Assembly: GCA_019187485.1 (NCBI GenBank)
Contig: JABAQR010000002.1
Location: forward strand, 1 to 64,000
Direction of reading: 5' to 3'
DNA length: 64,000 nt
Source: Lysobacterales bacterium
Lineage (GTDB): Bacteria > Pseudomonadota > Gammaproteobacteria > Xanthomonadales > SZUA-5
Positions 1 through 9,030 of the stretch are shown one piece after another. The translations under genes were made by a program, and so were the position numbers. How positions within the stretch are numbered: the stretch's first letter is position 1; each line of letters opens with the position of its first letter. The notes beneath the pieces were generated by a model that saw only the letters and a list, made by a program, of their open reading frames with translations, ran no database searches and had not been told where the DNA came from.

Positions 1-1225
1 GCGCCGCTGGGCCTGGCAGCGACGCTGGCCGCTGGGCGCTGCGGCTGCGGTACTGTTGGCCCTGGTCGGGGGGGTGACGGCCACCTGGCAGCAGGCGCGC
101 CGCGCGCAGGCCGAAGCGGAGCGCGCGCGCAGCCACCTGTCGGCGCTGTTGGACGTGATCGGCGCGGCGAGCCCGGAGGACTACCTCGGGCACGATCCGG
201 TGGCGAGCGAGTTCCTCGTCGAGGCCGCGCGTCGACTGCGCGCACTCCCGAACGCCGATCCGCTGTTGCAGTGGCAGGCGCAGGCGCAGATCGGGCAGGG
301 CCTGATCAACCTGGGGCGCCCGCAGGCGGCGGTGCCGGTGCTGGAGGCGGCGTTGGCCGCCGCCGCCGCCTTGCCGGGCGAGGATGCGGTCGGGCGTGAG
401 CTCGATGGCTTGCGTCTGCTGCTGCTGGCGCAGTCGGATTCCGTCGGCGACGCCGAATTGCAGGCGCTTGCGGGGCGCATCACGGAGCTCGCGCTGCGCG
501 CGGACACGCCGCCCGGGGCGGCGCTCAGCGCGCTCGCCGCGGGCGCCAGTGAACTCGGGCGGCGCGGCAGGTTCACGGAAGGCCGCAGCCTGCTCGAGCG
601 CGCGCAAACGCTGCTCGATCGCGCCGAGGTCAACCCGAACCAGCGCGAAAACTACTGGCGCCAGCGCGGCTGGCTGGCGCTGCGCGCGCGCGATCTGGGC
701 ACGGCCAGGGACGCGCTGGGCCAGGCGCTCGCGGTGATCGACGCCCATCCGGCGGACTTCAGTGCGATGCGCCGCGCCGAGGGCGGCTGGCTGCTGGCCG
801 AATGCGCGCTGCAGGCTGGCGATGCGCGGCGTGCGCGGGATTGGCTGGCGCAGGTAGCTCCGCAGTATCAGCAGGCCTTCCCGGTGCCGCACGGCGAGCG
901 TCTGACGCTGGCCTTGATGCAGGCGCGCGCCGAGTTGCTTGCCGGTGATCTGGAGGCTGCGCGGCTACACCTGGACGAATCCAGGCGCTTCGGCGCCGGA
1001 CTTGGACTGTCACCGGTCGACCTGCGGCAGTGGCTCGCCGTGGACATCGAACTCGCGGCGCGCAGCGGCGATTGCGGTGGGGCGCGCGACCGCGCGGCGC
1101 AACTCGCAGGCCTGCCTGCCATCGCGCCCCTGCCGAGTCATGCGTACATCGAGGCCATTGCCCTGCGACATCTCGATGCCGCATGTCCGGAGGCGGATGT
1201 CAGACCAGATCACGATCCGACGTAA
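1..1225 (+). CDS. C-terminal part of a membrane-anchored TPR protein, probably a Ser/Thr kinase (5' end outside window)
   Basis: The reading frame is open from base 2 and the start lies upstream, so only about 407 residues are visible. They begin with an Arg/Trp-rich patch, then one hydrophobic helix (about residues 10-28), then QQARRAQAEAERAR and a long Ala/Leu-rich helical region with repeated A-x-x-L-x-x-A-L pairs typical of TPR solenoids. In Lysobacterales this arrangement follows a cytoplasmic PknB-type kinase domain, with the TPRs in the periplasm. The kinase domain itself is not in the window, so that part is inference. Other membrane-anchored TPR sensors would look the same. The next gene starts just past its stop. 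Confidence 0.6.
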   Translation, partial: RRWAWQRRWPLGAAAAVLLALVGGVTATWQQARRAQAEAERARSHLSALLDVIGAASPEDYLGHDPVASEFLVEAARRLRALPNADPLLQWQAQAQIGQGLINLGRPQAAVPVLEAALAAAAALPGEDAVGRELDGLRLLLLAQSDSVGDAELQALAGRITELALRADTPPGAALSALAAGASELGRRGRFTEGRSLLERAQTLLDRAEVNPNQRENYWRQRGWLALRARDLGTARDALGQALAVIDAHPADFSAMRRAEGGWLLAECALQAGDARRARDWLAQVAPQYQQAFPVPHGERLTLALMQARAELLAGDLEAARLHLDESRRFGAGLGLSPVDLRQWLAVDIELAARSGDCGGARDRAAQLAGLPAIAPLPSHAYIEAIALRHLDAACPEADVRPDHDPT

Positions 1226-1256
1226 GCGTGGGTCGGTCTCCGCCACGGACGCTGCA

Positions 1257-2873
1257 ATGCGCCTGCCCGTTTACGTCAGTCTGCTGCTCGCGCCGCTCCT
1301 CGCCTCCGCAGAAACCTTCACCGTCGACACCAGCAGCGACGCCAGCCTGAGTGCCTGCACGCCGGCGCCGGGCGATTGCAGCCTGCGCGGGGCGCTGCTG
1401 CGCGCCAACGCGAACGTCGATGCCGACGTCGTCGCCTTCGCGCTGCCCCCCACCGACGCCGGTTACCAGGTCGCCAGCGAGCACTGGCAAATCGCCGTCG
1501 GCGACTTCGCCTTGCCACCGATTCTGGCACCGGTGCTGATCGACGGTTACACCCAGCCCGGCGCGGGCGCCAACACCCTCACGCCGGTCCAGGGCGGCCT
1601 CGACGGCACACTCAAGATCGAGATCCGCGGCATTTCGCAGTTCCGCACCCAGCAGAATGGCCTGGAAATCGGCGGCAACGAATTCAATCAGGCAGCAAGT
1701 ACCTTCCGTGGCCTGGCGATCAACAGTTTCGGCGCGCAATTGCTGCTTCACGGCAGCAGCGCGCATCGCGTGGAGGGTTGTTATCTCGGCACCGACATCG
1801 CCGGCCAGGAGGCTGCGGTGAGCAGCAATTTCGGACGCGGTCTGGGTGTGCGCATCCAGGGTCCGGGGCCCTACGTGATCGGCGGCACCGCACCCGCGAC
1901 GCGCAACCTGCTGAGCGGCCTCGCCGGGGCGGTGGCCAACTTCGCCGCGTCGGACGGGGTGCACATCGAAGGCAATCTGTTCGGCACCAACGCCGCGGGC
2001 AACCTCCCGATCGGCGATACCGTCGATGCGTTGAACCTGCTCGGGCCGTTCACGAATGCGCGCATCGGCGGCAGCGACGCCTTCGCGCGCAATGTCATTG
2101 CCGCCAGTCACTTCAGTGCGATCCGCATGAGCAGCAGCGGCAACGACTCCTTCGTCGGGACGCGCATTGAAGGCAACTATTTCGGCACGGATGTCAGCGG
2201 TCGCCTGGAGTTGGGCAACGGACACAATCCGCAGAGCCCCTCGCAGCCGCAGCCGACCATCCTGGTGGGCGGCGGGCCGGACTGCGCGCTCGAAATCGGT
2301 GGTCTCGCGCCCGGACAGGCCAATCTGATCGCCAACGGCGGCGCCGCCGGCCTGCAGGTCGACAACTGCACCGGCACTTCGTCGCCGCTGAATCGCTATC
2401 GCAACAACCGCGGGCCGGCCATCGACAACGTCTTCGGCGGGGGCGCGAACGGCCCCACCGCGAACGACCCCGGCGATGCCGACACCGGCGGCAACCGCCT
2501 CCAGAACTTCGCCGCGGTGACGCTGCCAGGCGGCTTCCTGCCGGCGGGCGGGGCGGGCGTCGAACTGGACTTCGTGGTCGATACCGCCATCGCACACGCC
2601 AGTTATCCGCTGCGCGTCGATTTCTATCGCGCCGACTGCGGCGGCGGTAGCCGTCAGTTCCTCGGCTCCACGCAGGTCCAGGCGGTCGATGCGCAGACTC
2701 CGCGCAGCTTCACGCTGGCCTCGCCCGACGGCGGCAATGTGCTGCCGCTGACGGCGCTGGCGGTGGACGCGGACGGCAACAGCAGCGAGTTCGCGCCGGT
2801 ACAGGGCGAAGCCATTTTCGCCGACGGGCTCGAAGACCAGGCGTCCACCCTGACCCCGGGGCGCTGCGAGTGA
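1257..2873 (+). CDS. Exported CSLREA-type right-handed beta-helix protein
   Basis: A 538-residue protein with a Sec signal peptide (MRLPVYVSLLLAPLLASA, cleavage before ETFTVD). The mature start carries GDCSLRGALLRAN, which matches the CSLREA motif found just after the signal peptide of secreted parallel beta-helix proteins. Gly/Asn-rich turns recur through the body (IGG, GNLFGTNAAGN, EGNYFGTDVSG), as expected of stacked helix rungs. The C-terminus has IFADGLE followed by a short Cys-containing tail. An earlier ATG at 1197, with GGAGG only three bases before it, is possible but would give a long n-region, so 1257 was chosen. Likely secreted or surface bound; ligand unknown. Confidence 0.72.
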   Translation: MRLPVYVSLLLAPLLASAETFTVDTSSDASLSACTPAPGDCSLRGALLRANANVDADVVAFALPPTDAGYQVASEHWQIAVGDFALPPILAPVLIDGYTQPGAGANTLTPVQGGLDGTLKIEIRGISQFRTQQNGLEIGGNEFNQAASTFRGLAINSFGAQLLLHGSSAHRVEGCYLGTDIAGQEAAVSSNFGRGLGVRIQGPGPYVIGGTAPATRNLLSGLAGAVANFAASDGVHIEGNLFGTNAAGNLPIGDTVDALNLLGPFTNARIGGSDAFARNVIAASHFSAIRMSSSGNDSFVGTRIEGNYFGTDVSGRLELGNGHNPQSPSQPQPTILVGGGPDCALEIGGLAPGQANLIANGGAAGLQVDNCTGTSSPLNRYRNNRGPAIDNVFGGGANGPTANDPGDADTGGNRLQNFAAVTLPGGFLPAGGAGVELDFVVDTAIAHASYPLRVDFYRADCGGGSRQFLGSTQVQAVDAQTPRSFTLASPDGGNVLPLTALAVDADGNSSEFAPVQGEAIFADGLEDQASTLTPGRCE

Positions 2874-3188
2874 GTCCGTCACCGTAGGGTCCAAACCGCG
2901 CGGGAGGCGAAGCCGAGTCCGGACCGGCGCCGGGCTCGGAGCGGGCTGGCGCCAAAGAGCCGGCGCTGCGATCGGCGCGGGAAATCCGGGCCAGTGTCAA
3001 TGCCTGAACGCCAGCCGCGTCCATGACTTGCGCTGGTTCGCTTTCACCTCGCGACTGCTGTAAGGTCCGCGCTGCTCGTGTGTTACCGGCGGTCCCCGCT
3101 GTTCACGCTTCTCGTTTCACCCCATTCCAGCGATCCGCGCAGCTTTGGCACGCATCGGGATCGCACCATCCTCGATGAGGTCGCCATC
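2874..3188. other. Intergenic stretch without recognised gene
   Basis: 315 bases between the beta-helix gene and rhlE. No conserved ORF, strong terminator or repeat was seen. It should carry the rhlE promoter and leader, but no clear -35/-10 pair stands out. Confidence 0.5.
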
Positions 3189-4493
3189 ATGAATTTCGAA
3201 TCCCTCGGGCTCTGCCCCGAATTGCTGCGCGCGCTCGCCGCCGCAGGTTATGACACGCCGACCCCGATCCAGGTGAAGGCGATCCCCGAAGTGCTCGCCG
3301 GCCACGACCTGATGGCCAGTGCGCAGACCGGTACCGGCAAGACCGCTGGCTTCGCCCTGCCGATCCTGCAGATGCTCAAGCAGGCGGGCGAGCGCGTGGT
3401 GCCCAAGGGCGTGCGCGCCCTGGTACTGGTGCCGACGCGCGAACTCGCCGCCCAGGTGCTGGCCAGCGTGCAGCGCTACGGCAATGAACTCAAGCTCAGC
3501 AGCACCGCAATCTACGGCGGCGTCAGCGAGCGTCCGCAGATTGCCGCCGCCGCGCGCGGCATCGACGTGCTGATCGCCACGCCCGGCCGCCTGATGGACC
3601 TGATGCAGCAGAACGCGGTGTCGCTGTCCGGCGTGCGCCACCTGGTGCTGGACGAAGCCGACCGCATGCTCGACATGGGCTTCCTGCCGGCGATCAAGCG
3701 CATCCTGCAGAAGCTGCCGAAGCAGCGCCAGACGCTGATGTTCTCCGCCACCTTCGCGCCGGAACTGCGCGACCTGGCGCAGACGATGCTTCACAATCCG
3801 GCGGAAGTGGACGTCAGCCCGCGCAACAGCACGGCGGTCACCGTCGAGCACCGCGTGCACCTGATCGAAGACGCGAAGAAGCGCGATGCGCTGCTGCACC
3901 TGCTGCACAACGAGCCGCGCCAGACGCTGGTGTTCAGCCGCACCAAGCACGGCGCCGACAAGGTCGTGCGTTTCCTCGACAGCTACGGGTTCAAGTCGGC
4001 CGCGCTGCATGGCAACAAGAGCCAGAACGCGCGCACCCGTGCGCTCGGCGGCTTCAAGAGCGGCGAGATCCAGATCCTGGTCGCCACTGACATCGCCTCG
4101 CGCGGCATCGACATCAAGGAACTGCCGGCGGTGGTCAATTTCGACCTGCCGAACGTGCCCGAGGACTATGTGCACCGGATCGGCCGCACCGGCCGCGCCG
4201 GCGCTTCGGGCTTGGCGATCTCGCTGGTCGGGCGCGAGGACCAGGCGCACCTGAAGGGCATCGAGCGCCTGCTCAAGCAGCCGCTGAAGCGCGAGGCGCT
4301 CGGCAACTTCGTGCTGCCCGAACGCGTCGCTCCGGAAGTGCAGAAGGTGCGACAGCCGCAGCCCCAGCGCAAGCCGCAGCGTTCGACCCAGCCGGTGCAT
4401 GCGGTGCATCCGCATCCGGCGCGTGCTCAGGGACGGCCGCAGCAACGGCAGTCGCAGAGCCAGCGCGGCGGTGGGCGTTCCCCCGGCCGCTGA
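3189..4493 (+). CDS. rhlE: DEAD-box ATP-dependent RNA helicase RhlE
   Basis: 434 residues starting MNFESLGLCPELLRAL, the usual RhlE opening. All DEAD-box motifs are present in order: Q motif (TPTPIQ), motif I AQTGTGKT, Ia PTRELA, Ib TPGR, II DEAD, III SAT, then in the second RecA lobe TDIASRGIDI and HRIGRTGR. The C-terminal 70 residues are Gln/Arg/Pro-rich and disordered, as in other RhlE proteins. It unwinds short RNA duplexes in ribosome assembly or RNA decay. The ATG at 3189 begins the conserved N-terminus; upstream in-frame starts would add non-conserved residues. Confidence 0.93.
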   Translation: MNFESLGLCPELLRALAAAGYDTPTPIQVKAIPEVLAGHDLMASAQTGTGKTAGFALPILQMLKQAGERVVPKGVRALVLVPTRELAAQVLASVQRYGNELKLSSTAIYGGVSERPQIAAAARGIDVLIATPGRLMDLMQQNAVSLSGVRHLVLDEADRMLDMGFLPAIKRILQKLPKQRQTLMFSATFAPELRDLAQTMLHNPAEVDVSPRNSTAVTVEHRVHLIEDAKKRDALLHLLHNEPRQTLVFSRTKHGADKVVRFLDSYGFKSAALHGNKSQNARTRALGGFKSGEIQILVATDIASRGIDIKELPAVVNFDLPNVPEDYVHRIGRTGRAGASGLAISLVGREDQAHLKGIERLLKQPLKREALGNFVLPERVAPEVQKVRQPQPQRKPQRSTQPVHAVHPHPARAQGRPQQRQSQSQRGGGRSPGR

Positions 4494-4686
4494 TCGAAGC
4501 GGTCGGATGGCGAGGCAGCCGCGCAGCGACCGACCGGCCTTCGCCAATCCCTGCCTTGCAGCCATCCGGTGCGAACGCCTTTGGCGCCGCGCAGGAGCGC
4601 AGTCCTCCGGGCTCGGGCCTTGGGCTTGGTCCGGAGGGAGGCGCTGCGCCGGCTTGTGTGAGGCGCTGCGGTGCAGGTCTCGCCGG

Positions 4687-5526
4687 CTATTGCTTCACCG
4701 CCAACAGCATTTCGCGCTGGCGTCTGCGCTCGGCGCGCTGCATGAAGTACCAACCGATCACGCCGACCGTCGATACGGTCACGATCAGGATGGTCGCCAG
4801 CGCGTTGATCTTCGGGCTCACGCCCATGCGTGCCGAGCTGAATACCTGCATCGGCAAGGTGGTCGACGAAGGTCCCGAAACGAAACTGGCCAAAACCAGG
4901 TCGTCGAGCGAGAGCGTGAATGCGAGCAGCCAGCCCGAGACCAGCGCTGGCGCGATGATCGGCAGCGTGATCACGAAGAAGACCTTGATGCGGTTGGCGC
5001 CGAGATCCATCGCCGCCTCCTCCAGCGAGCGGTCGAGCTCGGCCAGTCGCGAGCTGATGATCACGGTCACGAAGGCCATCGTCAGGGTCACGTGCGCCAC
5101 CCAGATGGTGGTCATGCCACGCGCAAAATCGAACCCGGTCCAGGTCGACAGCGAAACGAACAGCAGCAGCAGGGAGAGCCCGGTGATCACCTCGGGCATC
5201 ACCAGCGGCGCGGTCACCATCGCCGCGAACAGGGTCTTGCCACGGAAGGCACGCAGGCGGGTCATCACCATCGCCGCCATCGTGCCCAGCACCACCGCCG
5301 CGCAGGCGGTGAAAAAAGCGATCTTCAGGCTCACCCAGGCGGCGCCCAGCATCTGCTCGTCCTGGAACAGCGCTGCGTACCATTTGGTCGAAAAGCGCGA
5401 CCACACGGTGACCAGCCGGTTCTCGTTGAAGGAGTAGACGATCAGGCTCAGCATCGGCGCGTACAGAAAAAAGAAGCCGAGGCCGAGGAAAGACCAGGTC
5501 CACGCGGAGTTGCGGGGGTGGTTCAT
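4687..5526 (-). CDS. potI: Putrescine/spermidine ABC transporter permease PotI-type
   Basis: 279 residues with six predicted membrane helices. The EAA loop (LEEAAMDLGANRIKVFF) is the site where the permease contacts the ATPase. The start is FLGLGFFFLYAPMLSLIVYSFN, typical of PotC/PotI. The ATG overlaps the potH stop by four bases (ATGA), so the two are translationally coupled. It is the last gene of the minus-strand polyamine run. It forms the inner-membrane channel with PotH, driven by PotG and fed by PotF. Substrate is inferred from the neighbouring puu genes. Confidence 0.9.
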   Translation of the reverse strand: MNHPRNSAWTWSFLGLGFFFLYAPMLSLIVYSFNENRLVTVWSRFSTKWYAALFQDEQMLGAAWVSLKIAFFTACAAVVLGTMAAMVMTRLRAFRGKTLFAAMVTAPLVMPEVITGLSLLLLFVSLSTWTGFDFARGMTTIWVAHVTLTMAFVTVIISSRLAELDRSLEEAAMDLGANRIKVFFVITLPIIAPALVSGWLLAFTLSLDDLVLASFVSGPSSTTLPMQVFSSARMGVSPKINALATILIVTVSTVGVIGWYFMQRAERRRQREMLLAVKQ

Positions 5527-6440
5527 GTCAGCTTCCCCTCCATCTCCCTTGCCTGGGCGCGATGGAAGATCACGATCGGCACGATCAGGATTGCCAGCAT
5601 CGCCATTGCCACCGCCGAGGCGACCGGCCAGTCGCGGTTGTTGAAGAATTCCTGCCAGAGCACGCGGCCGATCATCAGGGTGTCGGGGCCACCGAGCATC
5701 TCCGGGATCACGAATTCTCCGACCACCGGAATCGCCACCAGCATGCAGCCGGCAATGATCCCGGCCTTGCTGAGCGGCAGCGTGACCTTCAGGAAGGACT
5801 GCCAGGGTTTCGCGCCGAGATCGGCGGCGGCTTCCAGCAGCCGGTGGTCGTGCTTGACGAGGTTGGTGTACAGCGGCAGCACCATGAAAGGCAGGTAGGC
5901 ATAGACGATGCCGATGTAGACCGCGAAGGGTGTGTGCAGCATCTTGATCGGTGCGTCGATCAGGCCGAGGTTCAGCAGGAAATTGTTGACCAGACCGTTG
6001 GGCTTCAGGATGCCGATCCACGCGTAAATGCGGATCAGGAAGGAGGTCCACGAGGGCAGGATCACCAGCAGCAGCGCGAAATTGCGTGAGGACGCCGGCA
6101 GGCGCGAAATCGCATAGGCCATCGGATAGCCGATGGCGAGGCAGAGCAGCGTGGCGACCACTGCGATCCACAGAGAGGACAGGTAGGCATTGAGGTAAAT
6201 GCTGTCTCCGAGCAGGAACAGGTAGTTCTCGCCGCGCAGCTTCAGCACCGGGAATCCGTCCACCCAGTACAGCACGTCGGTGAAGGGCGGCATCGCGATC
6301 GCCGCCTTTGCGAAAGAGATTTTCAGCGCGATCAGGAAGGGAATCAGGAAGAACAGCAACAACCAGAAATAAGGCACCGAGATCAGCGCCCAGCGCGGCG
6401 CCGGCAGGAAACGCCTCCATCCACCGGTGAGCGCGCTCAT
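5523..6440 (-). CDS. potH: Putrescine ABC transporter permease PotH-type
   Basis: 305 residues with six membrane helices, a PYFWLLLFFLIPFLIALKISF opening and an EAA loop (LEAAADLGAKPWQSFLKV), as in PotB/PotH permeases. ATGA overlaps of four bases join it to potG upstream and potI downstream, giving a tightly coupled potGHI block. The start chosen is the ATG inside the potG stop; a longer form would begin within potG. Partner of PotI in the membrane channel. Confidence 0.9.
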   Translation of the reverse strand: MSALTGGWRRFLPAPRWALISVPYFWLLLFFLIPFLIALKISFAKAAIAMPPFTDVLYWVDGFPVLKLRGENYLFLLGDSIYLNAYLSSLWIAVVATLLCLAIGYPMAYAISRLPASSRNFALLLVILPSWTSFLIRIYAWIGILKPNGLVNNFLLNLGLIDAPIKMLHTPFAVYIGIVYAYLPFMVLPLYTNLVKHDHRLLEAAADLGAKPWQSFLKVTLPLSKAGIIAGCMLVAIPVVGEFVIPEMLGGPDTLMIGRVLWQEFFNNRDWPVASAVAMAMLAILIVPIVIFHRAQAREMEGKLT

Positions 6441-7585
6441 GAGGTCAGCACCACGCCTTCGAGATCGCCCCAGGACACCCACACGGCATCGTTCCAGGTG
6501 AATCCCTCCGAGGCCCAGCGCTGCTGGTTGACGAAGTTGCAGAGCACTTTCATGCCGCGCGCCAGGCGGATGTGGTAGACCGAATGGCTGCCGAAGTAGG
6601 CGATGTCCTCGATCACGCCCTGCGCCTTGTTGTGCGGCGCCGCCGGTTCCTGCTTGCTGATCTGGACCTTTTCCGGACGCAGTGCGAAGGCCACCTCCAT
6701 GCCCGAATAGCCGGTCACGCCGTGAGCGACGTGGATGGGGTCGGGCAGGGCCGGGCAGGCGATCGTCACGAAGTCCTTTTCGTCCTGATCGATCTTGCCG
6801 TCGAAGAGATTGACCGAGCCGATGAACTCCGCGGTGTAGCGCGAATTCGGCTGCTCGTAGATCTCGTCCGGCGTGCCGATCTGGCGGATGCGCCCGGACT
6901 CCATGATCGCGATGCGGCCAGCCATCGTCATCGCTTCTTCCTGGTCGTGAGTGACCATCACGCAGGTCACGCCGGCCTTCTCGATGATGGACACCAGTTC
7001 CAGTTGCATCTGCGAGCGCAGTTTCTTGTCGAGCGCGCCCATCGGCTCATCCAGCAGCAGCAGTTTCGGCCCCTTGGCCAGCGAACGCGCCAGTGCGACG
7101 CGTTGCTGCTGGCCGCCGGAGAGCTGATGCGGTTTGCGTTTGGCGTACTTGCCCATCTGCACCAGTGCCAGCATCTCCTCGACGCGCCGGACGATCTCCT
7201 CCTTTGGCTTGCGGTCCTGCTTCAGGCCGAAGGCGATGTTCTGCTCCACCGTCATGTGCGGGAACAGCGCGTAGGACTGGAACATCATGTTGACCGGCCG
7301 CTCGTAGGGCGGCAGGGCGGTCAGGTCCTGCCCTGCCAGCACGATGCGCCCGGAGGTCGGTTTCTCGAAGCCGGCCAGACAGCGCAGCAGCGTCGATTTG
7401 CCGCAACCGGAAGCTCCCAGCAGCGCGAAGATCTCGCCCTGGCGGATGTCGATCGACACGTCGTCGACGGCGACGAAACCGTCGAACTCCTTCCTCACGG
7501 TGTCGATCCGCAAGTAGCCGTCGATCCGCTTGTCGGCGCTTGCCGCGACTGGCGCAAGCGGTGTGCTGGTGATGGCCGATGTCAT
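6437..7585 (-). CDS. potG: Putrescine ABC transporter ATP-binding protein PotG/PotA-type
   Basis: 382 residues, full length for the family. Walker A is GASGCGKST, the Q-loop follows MMFQSYALFPHMTV, the signature is LSGGQQQR, Walker B is LLLLDEPMGALD and the switch His lies in VMVTHDQEEA. The last 120 residues form the TOBE domain (IAYFGSHSVYHIRL) common to Pot/Mal-type ATPases. It energises PotHI at the cytoplasmic face. It follows potF after a 94-base gap holding a stable hairpin, which could lower transporter expression relative to the binding protein. Confidence 0.93.
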   Translation of the reverse strand: MTSAITSTPLAPVAASADKRIDGYLRIDTVRKEFDGFVAVDDVSIDIRQGEIFALLGASGCGKSTLLRCLAGFEKPTSGRIVLAGQDLTALPPYERPVNMMFQSYALFPHMTVEQNIAFGLKQDRKPKEEIVRRVEEMLALVQMGKYAKRKPHQLSGGQQQRVALARSLAKGPKLLLLDEPMGALDKKLRSQMQLELVSIIEKAGVTCVMVTHDQEEAMTMAGRIAIMESGRIRQIGTPDEIYEQPNSRYTAEFIGSVNLFDGKIDQDEKDFVTIACPALPDPIHVAHGVTGYSGMEVAFALRPEKVQISKQEPAAPHNKAQGVIEDIAYFGSHSVYHIRLARGMKVLCNFVNQQRWASEGFTWNDAVWVSWGDLEGVVLTS

Positions 7586-7638
7586 GGGCTGGTGCGCCTT
7601 TGGCTACTTCGTTGCGATCCTGCGGCTTTCGGTCGCGA

Positions 7639-7672
7639 CCGGCGGGCGCAATCTTGCGAACGCGCCCGCCGG
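7639..7672 (-). promoter_or_regulatory. Stem-loop between potF and potG
   Basis: An 11-bp perfect GC-rich stem (7639-7649 with 7662-7672) encloses a 12-nt loop, just after the potF stop and 54 bases before the potG start. No U-tract follows, so it is more likely an mRNA stabiliser or partial attenuator than a full terminator. Similar hairpins after solute-binding genes let them outproduce their permeases. Confidence 0.55.
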
Positions 7673-7679
7673 CTCCACC

Positions 7680-8837
7680 TCACTGGCTGGTCTTGATCGT
7701 GGTCCAGGCACGGTTGAAGATGCGGTCCACTTCGGGCGGGATCACGGCGAGGTTGTACAGCGTGGCCTGGACTTCCGGCGAGGGGTAGACGCGCGGGTCA
7801 TTGAGGATCGCCGGATCGATCAGTTCCTTGGCCTTGGCGTTGCCGCTGGCGTAGGAGACGTAGTTCTGGATGTTGGCGGTCACATCCGGGCGCAGGATGT
7901 AGTCGATGAAGACGTGCGCATTGTTCGGGTGCGCGGCATCCTTGGGGATCGCCAGCATGTCGAACCACACCGGTGCGCCCTGCTTGGGAATCGCATAGCC
8001 CACCTGGACGCCCTTGCCGGCTTCTTTGGCACGGTTGGCCGCCTGAATCACGTCGCCGGACCAGGCGAGTGCCAGGCAGGCATCGCCGTTGGCGAGTGCG
8101 TCGATCACCTGCGAGGAGTGGAACTGGGTGATGTGCGGGCGGATCAGCAGCATGCGGTCGACCGCTTTCTGGATCACCGCCGGGTCGAAGCTGTTCGGCT
8201 CTTCGCCGAGATAGTCGAGCACCATCGGCAGGATCTCGGAGGGCGTATCCAGCACGTACACGCCGCAGTCGGTGAACTTGGAGACGAGATCCGGTTCGAA
8301 GAAGATCTTGAGGTCATCGACCGGCGCGGCTTCGCCGAGGCGTTCCTTGACCTTGTCGACGTTGTAGGCGATGCCGGTGGTGCCCCACATGTAGTTCGCC
8401 GAATAGGTGTTGCCCTTGTCGTTCTGCGCGATCAGCGCCTGGATCTGCGGGTCGAGGTTGGCGTAGTTCGGCAGCTTGCTCTTGTCCAGCGGCATGAACA
8501 CACCGGCCTGGATCTGGCGCGCGAGGAAGGTCAGCGAGGGCACCACCACGTCGTAGCCCGAGTTGCCGGTCATCAGCTTGGCTTCGAGCACTTCATTGCT
8601 GTCGAACACGTCGTAGGTGACGTCGATGCCGGTCTCCTTCTCGAAGTTCGCGATCGTGTCCTCGGCGATGTAGTCGGACCAGTTCAGCACGTTCAGCACC
8701 TTGGGCTCTTCCGCCGGTTTGGCCGGCTCCGCGGGTTTCGAGTCCGCCGCGGATGTGGACCCTGACGGCGCTTCATCCTTGCCGCAGGAGAGGATGCCGG
8801 CACAGGCCAGCGCGAGCAGACTGAGGCGCAGTTTCAT
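7680..8837 (-). CDS. potF: Periplasmic putrescine-binding protein PotF/SpuD-type (probable lipoprotein)
   Basis: 385 residues of the polyamine-binding PotD/PotF family: KVLNVLNWSDYIAEDTIANFEKETGI is its hallmark start, followed by YDVFDSNEVLEAKL and YMWGTTGIAYNVDKV. The N-terminus is a signal peptide ending ILSC, so lipid attachment at that Cys is likely; a Ser/Ala/Pro-rich linker follows. It captures putrescine or a related polyamine and delivers it to PotHI. An SD-like GGAGCTT precedes the ATG. Exact substrate (putrescine, spermidine or both) cannot be read from sequence. Confidence 0.92.
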   Translation of the reverse strand: MKLRLSLLALACAGILSCGKDEAPSGSTSAADSKPAEPAKPAEEPKVLNVLNWSDYIAEDTIANFEKETGIDVTYDVFDSNEVLEAKLMTGNSGYDVVVPSLTFLARQIQAGVFMPLDKSKLPNYANLDPQIQALIAQNDKGNTYSANYMWGTTGIAYNVDKVKERLGEAAPVDDLKIFFEPDLVSKFTDCGVYVLDTPSEILPMVLDYLGEEPNSFDPAVIQKAVDRMLLIRPHITQFHSSQVIDALANGDACLALAWSGDVIQAANRAKEAGKGVQVGYAIPKQGAPVWFDMLAIPKDAAHPNNAHVFIDYILRPDVTANIQNYVSYASGNAKAKELIDPAILNDPRVYPSPEVQATLYNLAVIPPEVDRIFNRAWTTIKTSQ

Positions 8838-8929
8838 CGGAAGCTCCTTCGGGGGCACGGCCGAAGCCGGGTGGATGAATCTCGCGTTTTTCCCACGCGG
8901 CGGGGGGTGTGTCAACGGCGGAACGGGGC

Positions 8930-9030
8930 ATGGGGCACGGGAAAGAAGCGTGCGGCCAGATGGAGAGCGTGAGCGGGAGTTCGTGCGAGCCTTTGCGTGC
9001 CTCGTGCCCCGCTTCACAGCTCCCCAGCCG
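8930..9030. repeat. Loose inverted repeat with GGGGCAxGGGGCACGG arm
   Basis: Between spuC and potF a G-rich direct doublet (around 8934-8948) faces CGTGCCCCGC at about 9004-9013, which runs into the spuC stop. The pairing is 8-9 bp. The layout resembles the other repeat-armed elements in the window, but this copy is imperfect. Confidence 0.35.
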
